From positions 96,309 to 160,308 of the forward strand of contig NW_026083043.1 in assembly GCF_020184175.1 (NCBI RefSeq): DNA of 64,000 bases, written 5' to 3'. Under the pieces are notes generated by a model that was given only the letters and a program-made list of their open reading frames with translations, was not told the DNA's origin and searched no databases. Each line of letters begins with the position of its first letter. Position 1 is the first letter of the stretch. The position numbers and the translations under genes were made by a program. Positions 47,996 through 59,283 of this stretch are shown here, piece after piece. This DNA is from Aphis gossypii. Lineage: Eukaryota > Arthropoda > Insecta > Hemiptera > Aphididae.

Positions 47996-50900
47996 CTAAA
48001 ATAACAATTTTTTAAGTTCATTGGATGTATTTGCTAGTTTATCGATTATATCTTCATAGTTCCATTCATTAATAATGTCTGCCTCAGAATTTATTAATAT
48101 AAAGGATTCCAACAAGTCTTGACCAATAAGTGATCTGAGTCGAGTTTTGATAATTTTAAGCTTAGAGAAAGAACGTTCACATGAGACTTGGGTAAAAGAA
48201 AGTGTTAATAAAGTTTCATATGCAATATATAAATCTGAATATGCACTACTATGTAAATTAAAATCTTTCAATAATTTAATTGCACATTGAATACACTTTT
48301 GATCAATAGAACAATGTGTTAAAGTCTCATCTTCATCATTTTCTGAATCAGAATCATAGTTGTTATTTTCTGATTCAACAGCAGTGACTTCATACTCTGT
48401 ATTATTTGAAATATTATGATAAATGGATGCAAAAGATATTAATTGATCAACTAAACCATCTCGTTCAACACCACTTATATTTGCCAAAGACTTTAAAGCT
48501 CCTTGTGGGATCACACTTGCATCTTCATTTAATCTTTTAAAATTTCTAGGATCCAAGTATGAAGCATCTTGCATAATTTCATTTGAATCACCAAACCTTA
48601 CACTGATTTGTCTAAATGCAGTATCAATTACAACTTGGTAGACATTAACACGAAACTTGTGTTTATCATTTTCAAAAGCACTTACTGATTCATCTGTTGC
48701 AGTTTCATCATACATTCTTTTGACTTTCCGTGATCGTTTTTGTGATGAGTTGTCTCGATTTCTAATTCAATTTCATTTTTAGTTAAAATATCATTAACAG
48801 AAGTTGAAAATGATAATGCGGCTCTAAAAATATTATCAAATGTTGATATTGAATCTTTTGCCATATGAGATAATTGTTTTTGTAAACTTTTTAATATTTG
48901 ATGTGCTGTTAAATAGTCCAATGATACAGTTTGAAGATATTTACTTATAGGTGTAGTGTATTTAAATAATGTTTTAAAAACAAAAGCTATAAGAATTGTG
49001 TCAAATTTTAAGAATATTTGCAAAATAGATTGAGCCTCAAAACTAACTTTAGATTCAAATTGATCACTGTTTGCTATATTATGAAGCGTTTTTAAAAGCA
49101 CAACATACCTTTTTACATCAAATATAGTTTCAAGCGCTTTGTCTTTAGCCCACCATCTAGTAATTCCAATTTTTTGTAATCTTCTTAATGTCTCACGTCC
49201 TTCAACCAATTGTTCTAAATTTTCAATCCATTTAGATGTACGCTTATAAGAATTCCCAATAAAAACTGCTACCTTTTCTAATAATCCAAAAAATAATCGT
49301 GCTTCTAAGCAACTTGAACATGAACCAATCATAACTAAATTAAGTGAATGAGCATAACAATGTGTATATATCATTGAAGGAGACACTTCTTTTAACGCTG
49401 CTTGGAGTCCATTATATCTCCCAGACATATTACTAGCACCGTCAAAAGCTGAACTGATTATATTTTTAATATCTAATCCTAAATCATTCAACATAGTTTT
49501 GACCAATTCAAAATATTGTCTTCCTGCAGTATTACGGATAGGAGTCATACATAATAATCGCTCATGTACAATACCATTTCGTACATATCTAACACAAATT
49601 GCAACTTGATCTATTACTCCAACATCTTGGCATGAGTCTACTTCTAAACTAAACTTCCATGCTTCTTTTACTTGAGAAATAATGGCTAATTTAATTTGAT
49701 TACCACAAATATTAATAAGTTTATTAATTGTTGTTTTAGATAAAAAAGTTACCAAGTTTCCACGCCCTTTAGTATTATGATGAGTTTCTTTTCTTTTTTT
49801 ACTTGCTTCTATTGATGTAACAACATGGCGACCAAGGACAGGATCATATTTTGCAAGAAGTTAAACTAGTGCAAGAAAATTTCCATGGTTAATATTATTA
49901 TTTTCAAGTGAAAATGCTGCTTCATGTTTTCCTCTGAATGCCAAACCCTGAATTCCAATAAATTTAATAATATCTATTATTCTTCGTAACACAAGCCGTC
50001 TTTCTAATACATCTGCACTATGTTTTTTTGTTAATAAAGACTTGGTACATTGATTTTTACTTTGTAATAAAAATGACATGAGTGCCGTTTCATGAGTACT
50101 GCTTTGTTCGTGTAATTCAACTTGATTATAAACATGTTTTGATGATGGTGTTATACCCTGAGTAAATGGACTGGTTCTATCAGTGTAGCACAAACAGGTA
50201 ACACAATACATTTTATTGAGATGGAGTGAATAAGAAAGCCATTTTCTTTGAACCATAGTTTGATTTGACATTATTCGATAATATAAACGACATGCTTTAA
50301 ATGGTAAATTATGAAGATCTCCAGAAGGTTGAATTGGATGGTTTCTTAGAAAACACAACTTATCACTAGCACTAGCATAAATAATGTAATTTCTTCGATG
50401 GCTTTAGGATCAAGAGATGTGGTGTTTGAGACTAGAAAATATAAATAAATTAAAATTAATACAAATATATATTTTTTATTTTTATTTAATATTACCTGAT
50501 TTATCTTCTTCATTAATATAAGGACTATTAGATTTTTTGTCAGTATTAATTTGGTTTTCTGAAAATGTATAATAAAAATTATTATTCATGTAACTAACAT
50601 ATAAAAATATTAAATAGTAGGTAGGTATTACTAAGTTTTCAATACATTAATTTGAATGGATAATAAGTATCTAAAAATATTACCTGATTTATCTTCTTCA
50701 TTAATGTAAGGACTATCAGATTGTATGTCAGTATTAATTTGGTTTTCTGAAAATATATAATAAAAATTATTATTCATGTAACTAACATATAAAAATATTA
50801 AATAGTAGGTAGGTATTAATAATTTTTCAATACATTAATTTGAATGGATAATAAGTATCTAAAAATATTACCTGATTTATTTTCTTCATTAATGTTAGGA

Positions 50901-51622
50901 CTATCATATTGTATGTCAGTATTAATTTGTTTTTCTAAAAATATAAAATTTAAATATTATATACCTAATAAAAATTTTTGTTATGTAAATATATAAACAT
51001 AAATATTATTTTATTAATTTTTACATACTTGGCTTTACTTGGCTGATTGTCCTAATATAATAATATAGTTGAGATTAAAAATTAAAAATTATTTACTTAT
51101 TTTTCACGTGCATTAGTTATTATTTTATTAATACAATTTATAATTCACATTCAGCAGTATATATATGTGTATTATAATGCTACGACCACATATTTTTTTT
51201 AATGTTCGAATATAATAATAATGAATAATGATCAGTCAACGTAGTATATTGTACCATAGGATTGTATTTATAAAAATAAAATGTATGTTTGGCCAAAAAA
51301 CAAGTTACTTTAATCAGTTTAATTATTATTAGCTTAAATACAAAGAATACGAACATACTAAATAAAAATAGTACCATTTTCTTAAAAATACTAATAATCG
51401 CTAAATCGCGGACTCAATAAAACTCTATTTGGACGTAGCAAAAAAAAAAAAAAACATGCTATTGCATATAAATCCTAGTCATGGTATTAGTTATCTTATA
51501 ATATACTTACGGAAAAAAGAATTTAGTTTTTGTTGACTTGGTAACAAACCACAAGCAATCAAATCGTTTCTTCGTTTTGCTGAACGTTTAGAAGCTCCAG
51601 ATTGAAATTTACGTTTATCCAT
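47996..51622 (-). pseudogene. hAT (TTF zinc-finger) transposase, spliced, broken
   Basis: Exon 1 (51622-51511) encodes MDKRKFQSGASKRSAKRRND and ends LNSFF plus one base before gtaagt. Three 63-nt exons follow, then the main exon (50431-47996). It has the TTF-type segment WLSYSLHLNKMYCVTCLCY, the Asp motifs LEVDSCQDVGV and SSAFDGASNMSGRYNG, TRWWAKDKALE, and the C-terminal TQVSCERSFSKLK with the catalytic Glu. Lesions: a frame change near 50385, a TAA at 49861-49863 with the same frame continuing, and a frameshift near 48750. The protein is of the kind often annotated as zinc finger MYM-type 1-like. Confidence 0.9.
50496..50934 (-). repeat. Three tandem copies of a symmetric 63-nt exon, 188-bp period
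   Basis: Exon copies lie at 50934-50872, 50746-50684 and 50558-50496, each bounded by an AG acceptor and a gtaatatt donor. Each encodes a 21-residue acidic unit like ENQINTDIQSDSPYINEEDK. All are phase 1-1, so any number of copies keeps the frame. Flanking intron sequence is also repeated, so the duplication unit was exon plus intron. Confidence 0.85.
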
Positions 51623-52123
51623 GGTTAAAAAACTAAATATTGGTAATAGAAACACCGTGTATTAAATAAATTAACAAGATCAACTGAGATTCGTATTACA
51701 CAAACCGAAAATTGATAATGAATAATAATAATTTCAGTATACATTCGTAGCGTTGTTTGCTGATTGCAATATTTCTCAAACCAACGATACTTTAGGTTTA
51801 CAGTTCTAAAAATAAATGTCTACCTCCAAAATCCCCATTGATAAATAAATTATTATTTTTAATTGGTACCGAATGCCAATAACATAAACTTTAAAACATC
51901 TTACATTCTACGTGATTACGTCACAAATATGTTCTGTTCGTCTAAAATACTATACTGTATTTATGTTTAATTATTCTTATTTTATAAATGTACATTTCAT
52001 GACGTTTATGTGTACTTTATAATAATGAATTTTCCGTTCATTATGAAGGGCCCCATATACTTTTACAGACAAGGGGGCCTCACTGGCTATTGCCAGTCTA
52101 TTGTATTGGCCAGTCCGACCCTG
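50935..52123 (-). other. 5' region and first intron of the ZMYM-type hAT
   Basis: Contains exon 1 (51511-51622), then AT-rich leader sequence to the TIR, including ttgccagtctattgtattgg near the end. No other coding sequence. Confidence 0.5.
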
Positions 52124-52864
52124 CGTGGATGCATCCGATAAGTCACACGTCTAACCTATTAATTACAAATAAATCACATGTTGATACATTTGTATATAGA
52201 TCATAATTCATTAGCTACTTATTTTATTTTATTAATACTAATTATTTTTCAGAATCAAAGTTATCACAATTTGTCCAAATTCATATTTAAGACATTTAGA
52301 CACCGAGGAGTATAAGACCTTAAAGGGTATAGTTTTTTTATATATATCATTATATCAATCATGAGTACCTAGGATGCATATAATTGCTTATACATATTGC
52401 TAAACCATACATTGCTAGAGACCCGTAGGAAATAGAGAGCTCTCATTGGTCCTATTACATTTGTGATAACATGATAAAGTTATCAATATTTTCAAATCTG
52501 ATGCTTTTTCTAATTAGATATTTGTTATTAGATATAACTTATTTTGTTATTTTACCATTTAACCTTTAACAATTTTACCATAATTTTAATTTTAAAGGTT
52601 AGTTTAATTATTAGTTCTTCATAGTTCATACATAATTCATGTATATGTAATGTACATATTCTAGTCAATTTCTACAATTTTTACAATTCATGATAATAAT
52701 AAAATATAAGATCTCCAGTTAAAATTCAAATTTAAATTAAGTGTATATATACTATACATATTATAGTCAGTTTTAAAATACTAAAAATTAAAAATAAATT
52801 TTAAAATTACAAATAGGTATTTAAAGTGAACCATGACTTTTAGCATTAGGTTGATTACAATTGA

Positions 52865-55800
52865 TATTTTGGTTCAAATTCTTTTCCTTTTTTTAGCAAC
52901 ATTTTCTCCTAATGGAGGTCTACCAGCTAATAACCGTTTGCTACCTTTTGTTATACCTGCACTTCGTCGAGCTATTGTGGTAGGTTGAACCTTAATAGTT
53001 GCACCATCTCTATTTCTCAATGGTACACAATTCCCTGCTGTATGTAAAAAATTTCCCATTGCCCTTTGCTTTTAATTTTTTTAAGCCTTTGTTCTAATTT
53101 TTTTATTCCCGTAGACGATGACCCATATGAAGTATTACATAGGTTAATAAGTTTAATACATTTTCAAATTTGCTTCTATCAGTTGGTTCTGAACTGGAAC
53201 ATGGTATGGGTTCTATTAAATTTAATTGTTGTACATTTTTATCATTATTAATATTTGATTATTAATTTCTGTCTCATTTCTTTGTTCTATTACAGCTTCT
53301 ACTTTTAAAAATGGATCATAAAATGACTTATCCAAGACTTGTTCTCTAAAGGCAATTTTAGCTATATTAAAACAGTCTGTAGCAGTTATAGAAGGAAAAT
53401 GATCAGATTTAATATTAAAAATTGAAAAATAGCATACTGATGTTTACAAAACTTTGCAGCCAAGGCACTAGAGCATGAACAAAGACCACATTTAATATTA
53501 ACATAATATAATAATGTTTGTTCTTGTTCACTTGGCACTAAAAACTCATAGTCATTTTCTTGTACAATCTTATCTTTTTTTAAATATGTAATTTTCTTCA
53601 TCATTTTTTGTAACATTAATGTGATTGAGGAATTTCTACTGTCCTCAAATTCTCTTAGTCTTCTTTTATATAATCTTCTAAAGCTGTACTAGTTAAATCT
53701 ATTAAAGCTAACACATTATACGCTTTTACTCTACCTAAAACATGATCTTTATAAAGTCTAACTGCTACTTCACAGTAATTGTTAGTTACATGACCTCTAG
53801 AATAACTGTCCCTAAAACATATACACCATTTTTCTTTATATGTCCAAAATTACACAAATATTTTGTCCATTGAGGAAACTCTTCATTTTCACAACCTTTT
53901 TTGTAAGCATTTTCTGCATCAATTATATTATCGGCATATAAAATATTTTGAAATAATTTCATTAATGGTTTACGTTTTTCAATAGGAATTTTATGAGCTG
54001 AATCCCACAACCACCGCCAAACTACTTGTAAGACATGGAATGTACAAAGTAACGTGTTACTTTTTGGCCAAACATTATTGATGGCATTAATTTCAGCTGA
54101 GCTTTGATCAGTCAGAAATAAATTGGGATATCCCTGTCCACAAAAACTTTCTAGAACAGCTTCATTTATGAATTTAAATCCTTGACAATAACACTCATAC
54201 GTTTGACCTTTGTTAAAATGATGGCTAAAGGCACTGCACCCGCAAGACTTTGGGCACATAATAAATGTTATTGAATGATTCAAAGGATCACATGCACTTG
54301 TGGTGTCTACAAATATTATTTCTTTAGCCTCTTTCATTTGATGAGCTCTTCTCATAATGGGTGTTATAACAATTACGGCAAATGGATTTTCTTTGAATAA
54401 AACAGTAATGCCATTTTTACTGTATATTTCTTGTTTTTTTTTTAGTTTCTATATTAAAATAAAAATAATAAATCTACATTAATATGTATGGTAACCTTAC
54501 TTATTTTTATTATCTGTATCTAATATTATGTAAGTATACTATTATTATATATATTTATATAGTATGCTATAATTAGATATTTACCTCAATTAATCCATCA
54601 CCACTACGTGGACCTAAATTCAAACTTCTCCAAATATCATGCCAATAACGAACCGTACGATAACATGGATTAATGCCTCCATTAGCAAAATGTTCCAATG
54701 TGAAATCCTCTTTTAACTCCAATAATTGTTCATGATATTTTTGTGATTCAGCTATACCCATTCCAGAATCAAAATACTCATAAAACATATTTTTTACATC
54801 ATCACCAGCCAGAATAAATCTGAGACTTTCAGCAGATTTTATCGTATGGGTATGATGATTATATATTTCTATACAACATACTAAACCTTTCTGTAATATA
54901 AATATACATATTTATTGTAATGCTTGTATTATTATTATTATTATTTATTTCCAATTATTAAGTGTTGTTAATTTTTAAATCACATCATTAATTGGAAAAT
55001 ATTGAGGATGTATTGTTTACAATACTATATCAGAAACAGTGTAATACAATATAGACTATTATTTGTTAATAAATAATGAACACAAATTAATTAATTTTAT
55101 ATATTTCTATGTAACATTAAACCTTTCTGTAATATAAATATTAAATATATATTTATTGTAAAGCTTGTATTGCTATTGTTTATTACCAATTGTTAAGTAC
55201 ATATTAAGTGTTGTTAATTTTTAAATCACATAATTAAAATATATACAGTGTAATACAATAAAGACTGTATAATACAGTCTGTATTATTTGTTAGTAAATA
55301 ATGAACACAAATTTAAAGTACCAATTTATTTAATAAATTTATTTTTATCAGTCAGACATAACATAAATTGTTTACATTTTAAAATCTTAGAAATGTTATG
55401 GCCTTATTTTACTATGACTTGAATCTGTAAAAATGTAGAATTCATTTTTATTTCACAAATTTAACACATATTTGGAGTCTGCAAAAAAAAACTAATTGCA
55501 AAAATTAAAATTAAAATAGTATCAGAATAATATATTACCATAGATGATCTGGACAAATTCACAAGCTAAACAAAAAGACAAAAAAATTAATTATGAGTTT
55601 AATTGAATTTATAAATACCTTAATAAATGGATCTTTCTTCCTTGTAGATACTGTGTCCAGTTTAATAACAGTCTTAACATTAGCTGGACATTCAGCATTT
55701 TTCGAAAGGCCTTTTTGATTTTCAGATATACTAGGCTTCTGAAATCCACTATGTTGACAAACAAACTTTTTCTAAAAATGTTTAAAGATGCTTTTCAGTT

Positions 55801-56032
55801 AAGATTTCTACAACATAAATAGTAATGTAAAAACACTATAAAATACTTACGAATACACAATTCGCTGCCCATTTGGAACACTAGTTCGAACGTTCCAATT
55901 TAAATAATTTACTTTACCAAACTCAGCAACCCACACACTGATGTCTTCCATAGATTTCACATCACATCTCAAAATTATATTTACATTGTCATCTTTGACA
56001 ATTTCATATTTAAATGATGGTGGATACATCAT
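52865..56032 (-). pseudogene. MULE transposase (FAR1-like, MULE, SWIM), spliced, two small lesions
   Basis: Exon 56032-about 55853 opens MMYPPSFKYEIVKDDNVNII and ends at gtaagt. The next exons encode KKFVCQHSGFQKPSISENQK with later C-x-n-H pairs (55775-55619), IYNHHTHTIKSAES and HFANGGINPCYRTVRYWHDI (54893-54587), then the catalytic part from about 54450. That part has IIFVDTTSACDP (first Asp), FLTDQSSAEINAINNVWP (second Asp) and LCTFHVLQVVWRWLWD. One-base losses near 53840 (N-F-W-T-Y region) and 53660 shift the frame. Beyond them lie the SWIM finger CSCSSALAAKFCKH (53386-53616) and the tail VQPTTIARRSAG and GRPPLGENVAKK. Confidence 0.85.
54863..55325. repeat. Tandem duplication at an intron-exon edge of the MULE
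   Basis: About 235 bp starting atttctatacaacatactaa (54868) repeats as tttctatgtaacattaaacc (55104). Both include aacctttctgtaatataaat and end with gtaatacaata and aataatgaacacaaatt. The unit contains the splice acceptor upstream of the 54893 exon. Confidence 0.75.
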
Positions 56033-58096
56033 TTTATTAATTAATTAAAAATGTTAATTAGCAAATCTATTATAATTAGAAAAAGCATCAGATTTGAAAA
56101 TATTGATAACTGTATCATGTTATCACAAATGTAATAGGACCAATGAGAGCTCTCCATTTCCTACGAGTCTCTAGCAATGTATGGTTTGCTTATATGCCGC
56201 CAGGATGCACGGCCGACAACTTGGCTTTAGCAACGAAAAAGCAATATCAATTGCAACTCACTGGCTAAAACAAAGTATTTAAACATTTTATTTATATTTT
56301 ATATTTTTTATTCATATTTTAAGCTATTTATTTTTAGACAACTTTATGTATTTATGTGTTAATGTAATAGCATATAGCCCAAGCACCGGACACTATAAGA
56401 AGAATATCAATCATAGTTTTGAAGCTTCCCTTCCCTCCTAATTAAAAATAATCAAGTCACGTTAATTTAGAAATTTAAGTAAATTGTTCTCCTCATTATT
56501 TTTTCTCTCTCTCTAATCCATGCACAACATGGTGAATTTTTGGTCTGCAGAATCAGTATTGTAGCATTTTTTTTAATTTCTATGTAAAAGATTACAATAA
56601 TTTATAAATGCTCATATATCTTTGAAGAATTAAAATATTGTAAAAAAAAATAATTTGTATGAAATAGAGTTAGGTACTAATTTTAGTTTTGATAAAAGAT
56701 CATTTCACACAATATTAATGCTAATAACACAATTGGACAAAAAAAACTTGCTGAATGCAACGTTGCTTATGGGTCTGAGAGAAAAACAAACTGATATCGT
56801 ACGTCCACTAAATATAGTATGTTTACTCAAACTGTAAAGCTTTACTTGCTGTAAATTCTTACTGGTCAAATCATTTCTTGAACGGCCCTCTATTGTTATC
56901 AAGTGTTCTACAATTTTAATTTAAAAATAAATACAAATTTATGACTGTTATAAATTAATATTTCTTTCAGAGTCTAATTAAATGTTACCATAAAATTGAT
57001 AAAGAGACGGATGTTGACCCATTCATCTGAGAAGAGAAGCTATTAGCAAGTTAGACTCGATGAAATTATTGGTTCTGTATTGGAGTCGATACACTGTAAA
57101 TCTTAGTGGACCAACAGTGTCCATCCAATATCTTTGAAAATACTGTATCAAATCATGCAGTTCCTCTCCAAGGTTGTAATCTCTCACTATTTAATTAATT
57201 ATATTTCATTAAACAATAAAATAATATTTTTAGATCAATGAATTTTGTATGAGGCAACTAACCTAATTATTGACAACATCAAATCCTAATTGGATAGAAA
57301 AAAAACCACGGTGAAATCTGATTTCATAAGCCGGCAAATGAGGTAAAGCCATGAGTTGAAAAAACATATTACTACTTAATGTACTAAAATAAAGAATGTG
57401 TTGGGAAAGAGAGAGTGTAATGTTGCCATAAAAACATGAAATATATTTAATTTGATTTAGACATTCAGAAATTAAATACATTATAATATTAAAAATTAAA
57501 TTATTTCTAAGCTTTTCTTTGAATCAATTTTTTATTCATATTAAAGTCTCACACGGTTAAATTCTTCTTAACTTAATTAAGATATATATATCTTAATTTA
57601 GCATTTTTGACTAATATTTTATGATCTCTTTGGTGTCTGAAATAGTGAAGATGTGAAAGGGAGGGAATACTATGAAGCAGTCCAAGTTATGTGGGTAATA
57701 TTAACGCTTTTAAACAATTTATCTATCAGATTATTTTGTTGCATCAATTAGATATCCTTAATTTAATTAACACCAAGCTTTCTGTTGCCGCCGCAACATA
57801 ATTCTAATAAATATAAAATAACTATCGATATCGGACAGCTGGACACACACACACACACTATCAACTGTTACCATAATATTTATTTTTGTATGTACCTATT
57901 TGAATGTGTCTTATGAGTTACATAACATGTAGATTACACCGCGTTATCGTACGCCGCCGCCGTGCATCTGCTGGGATATATTAACGCGGCCGGCGAAATT
58001 ATAAGGATTCAGGCCGGCCTAGTCGTAATAAATTAATATTATTATAACTATTGTTTTTAGTCGTTTCTCCAGCGTTGATCAAAAACGTAAAGGTCC

Positions 58097-58365
58097 GTGC
58101 ACTAATTGCCGCATTTTTATTATTGTATATTGAAAATTATAAGTTCGTGGGCGCGGATCGCCATCTTTTTTCACATTATATAATTCGTGGCGCTAATCGC
58201 CACTGTTTTAGTTTTAATATCATACATATTATATTACATTTGTGTGCGCCAATCGTCAAAAAACATTCTTATATATTTGTATTATATTATATTGTTTTAT
58301 AGGCGCTAATCGTCACCTATTTTTTTATATTTATTATTGTATTTTTTGCCGGTGCTAATCGCCTT
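58097..58365. repeat. Six spaced copies of a GGCGCTAATCGCC-like motif
   Basis: Motif copies sit near 58097, 58149, 58187, 58242, 58300 and 58348 in otherwise AT-rich DNA. Forms include gcactaattgccgc, gcgcggatcgcc, ggcgctaatcgcc, gcgccaatcgtc, ggcgctaatcgtc and ggtgctaatcgcc. The core is a quasi-palindrome (GGCG...CGCC). Between copies the sequence is T-rich and not repeated. Confidence 0.7.
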
Positions 58366-58506
58366 ATTTATTTTAGTGTATTTTTTTCAATATTGTTTTA
58401 CTATTTCTGTGTATGTGGAATTATATTATACAGGTTCTAGGACCAGCTGGCCAGTCTGCGCTCCACAACTGTGAGTTATATTTTTATTATCTTTTTATAT
58501 ATTGTT

Positions 58507-58565
58507 GGGCCAAAAGGGCCATGTCATAATTCTAATATTGTTTATTCTGTTTGGCCATAAGGGCC
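58507..58565. repeat. Paired GGCC-AAA-GGGCC motifs
   Basis: gggccaaaagggcc at 58507-58520 and ggccataagggcc at about 58553-58565, 45 bp apart. They lie downstream of the spaced GC motif series. Function unknown. Confidence 0.5.
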
Positions 58566-59283
58566 GCGCTATTCATTATATTATATTTTATTACCAATCA
58601 AATCATTTTTTGTTACCATTATTTCAACTTAGTTACCTTCTTGTGAGTTCTTTTTTTAATTATTGTAAACACACCACATATATACACACATAACACACAA
58701 ATAATACACATAAACACACTACACGCATTACGTAGCTCGACAGTATTTGCTCGGCAATCCTGACCACATATGTTCGAGCTATTACACCACTACACACCCA
58801 GCTAGTCCTCGTATATTTAAGACCTATCCTACGTGTTAGTGGTCAACAATTAGGTCCGGAGTACGCATATTATTATTATATGCCCTAGGCCCGTCTACTT
58901 TCTATAAGAAATAATCGTGTTCATACAATAGAAACCATAAAATTTATAGGTGGGACATTGTTCATACATTTTACTGAAACTATTTTATCTATAAATCTAC
59001 TAATCCAATCTATAAATTCAATTTCACTAAAAAATTACCATGCGTAAGATTATCCTTGCATTTTCATTAGCTCTAAGAATTCGAGCCAGATTATGTGTCC
59101 TCACGTAACGAATTATGCACTATAAAAAATAAATTATTCATATTTTTTTGTTTTTAACATTTTCAATTATTAAGGCCTCCACACACTGCAGCAGGATGAT
59201 GGTAAATTGTGGCCAGTAGTATTTTACTGCTGCGATGTACCCAGACCTATAATGATAATATAGATTTTTGTTTGTCAACTAAC

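Larger units (their letters stand above)
47748..52123 (-). mobile_element. hAT element of the ZMYM/TTF type, inserted in a RING gene exon
   Basis: Terminal CAGGGTCGGACTGG at 47748 and its reverse complement ending at 52123. The 8-bp target duplication cgtggatg (47740-47747 and 52124-52131) is perfect. The interior of 4.4 kb carries one spliced transposase gene on the minus strand with a triplicated exon. The gene has a stop and two frameshifts. Confidence 0.95.
46715..52150 (-). pseudogene. Spliced RING-finger gene split by a hAT insertion
   Basis: Minus-strand exons: 52150-52132 continued at 47747-47604 (one exon split by the hAT at 47748-52123), about 47508-47264, 47196-47092, 47016-46961 and 46879-46715. 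Introns have GT/AG ends, and phases join for the last four exons. The protein text runs from a segment with ENATYSLQDFIRNVSYSSEQ, through a Pro/Val-rich region (IVQQPEEAVQPPLVEVP), RGHRGSRIQGNGRGLERLNA and VPSPEPNLRPIPAN, to a C-terminal RING. A frame conflict occurs early in the Pro-rich exon. The first exon(s) were not found. RING proteins act as E3 ubiquitin ligases; identity beyond that is unknown. Confidence 0.7.
52395..56195 (-). mobile_element. MULE (Mutator-like) element with long TIRs
   Basis: Inverted repeats of roughly 120 bp: left 52400-52525 (aaccatacattgctagagac, then a stretch with gagctctcattggtcctatt) and right 56075-56190. They differ at only a few positions. The interior carries a minus-strand gene with FAR1-like, MULE and SWIM parts. 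The sequence aggatgca lies outside both ends (52371-52378 and about 56201-56208) and could be a target duplication, but the exact TIR ends are uncertain. Confidence 0.85.
56196..59283. other. Interval without a recognised gene
   Basis: AT-rich DNA to 57830, then (AC)n at 57844-57858, a more GC-rich patch 57930-58030, and a stretch (58095-58365) with a repeated GC motif. CA-rich text follows to 58750. Open frames here (57263-57481, 58051-58302, 58502-58693) have no recognisable domain. Confidence 0.5.

Noticed and set aside
49861..49863. hAT N-terminal and middle parts as two separate genes
   Set aside because: The TAA is the only break; the frame continues in register on both sides, so it is one broken gene.
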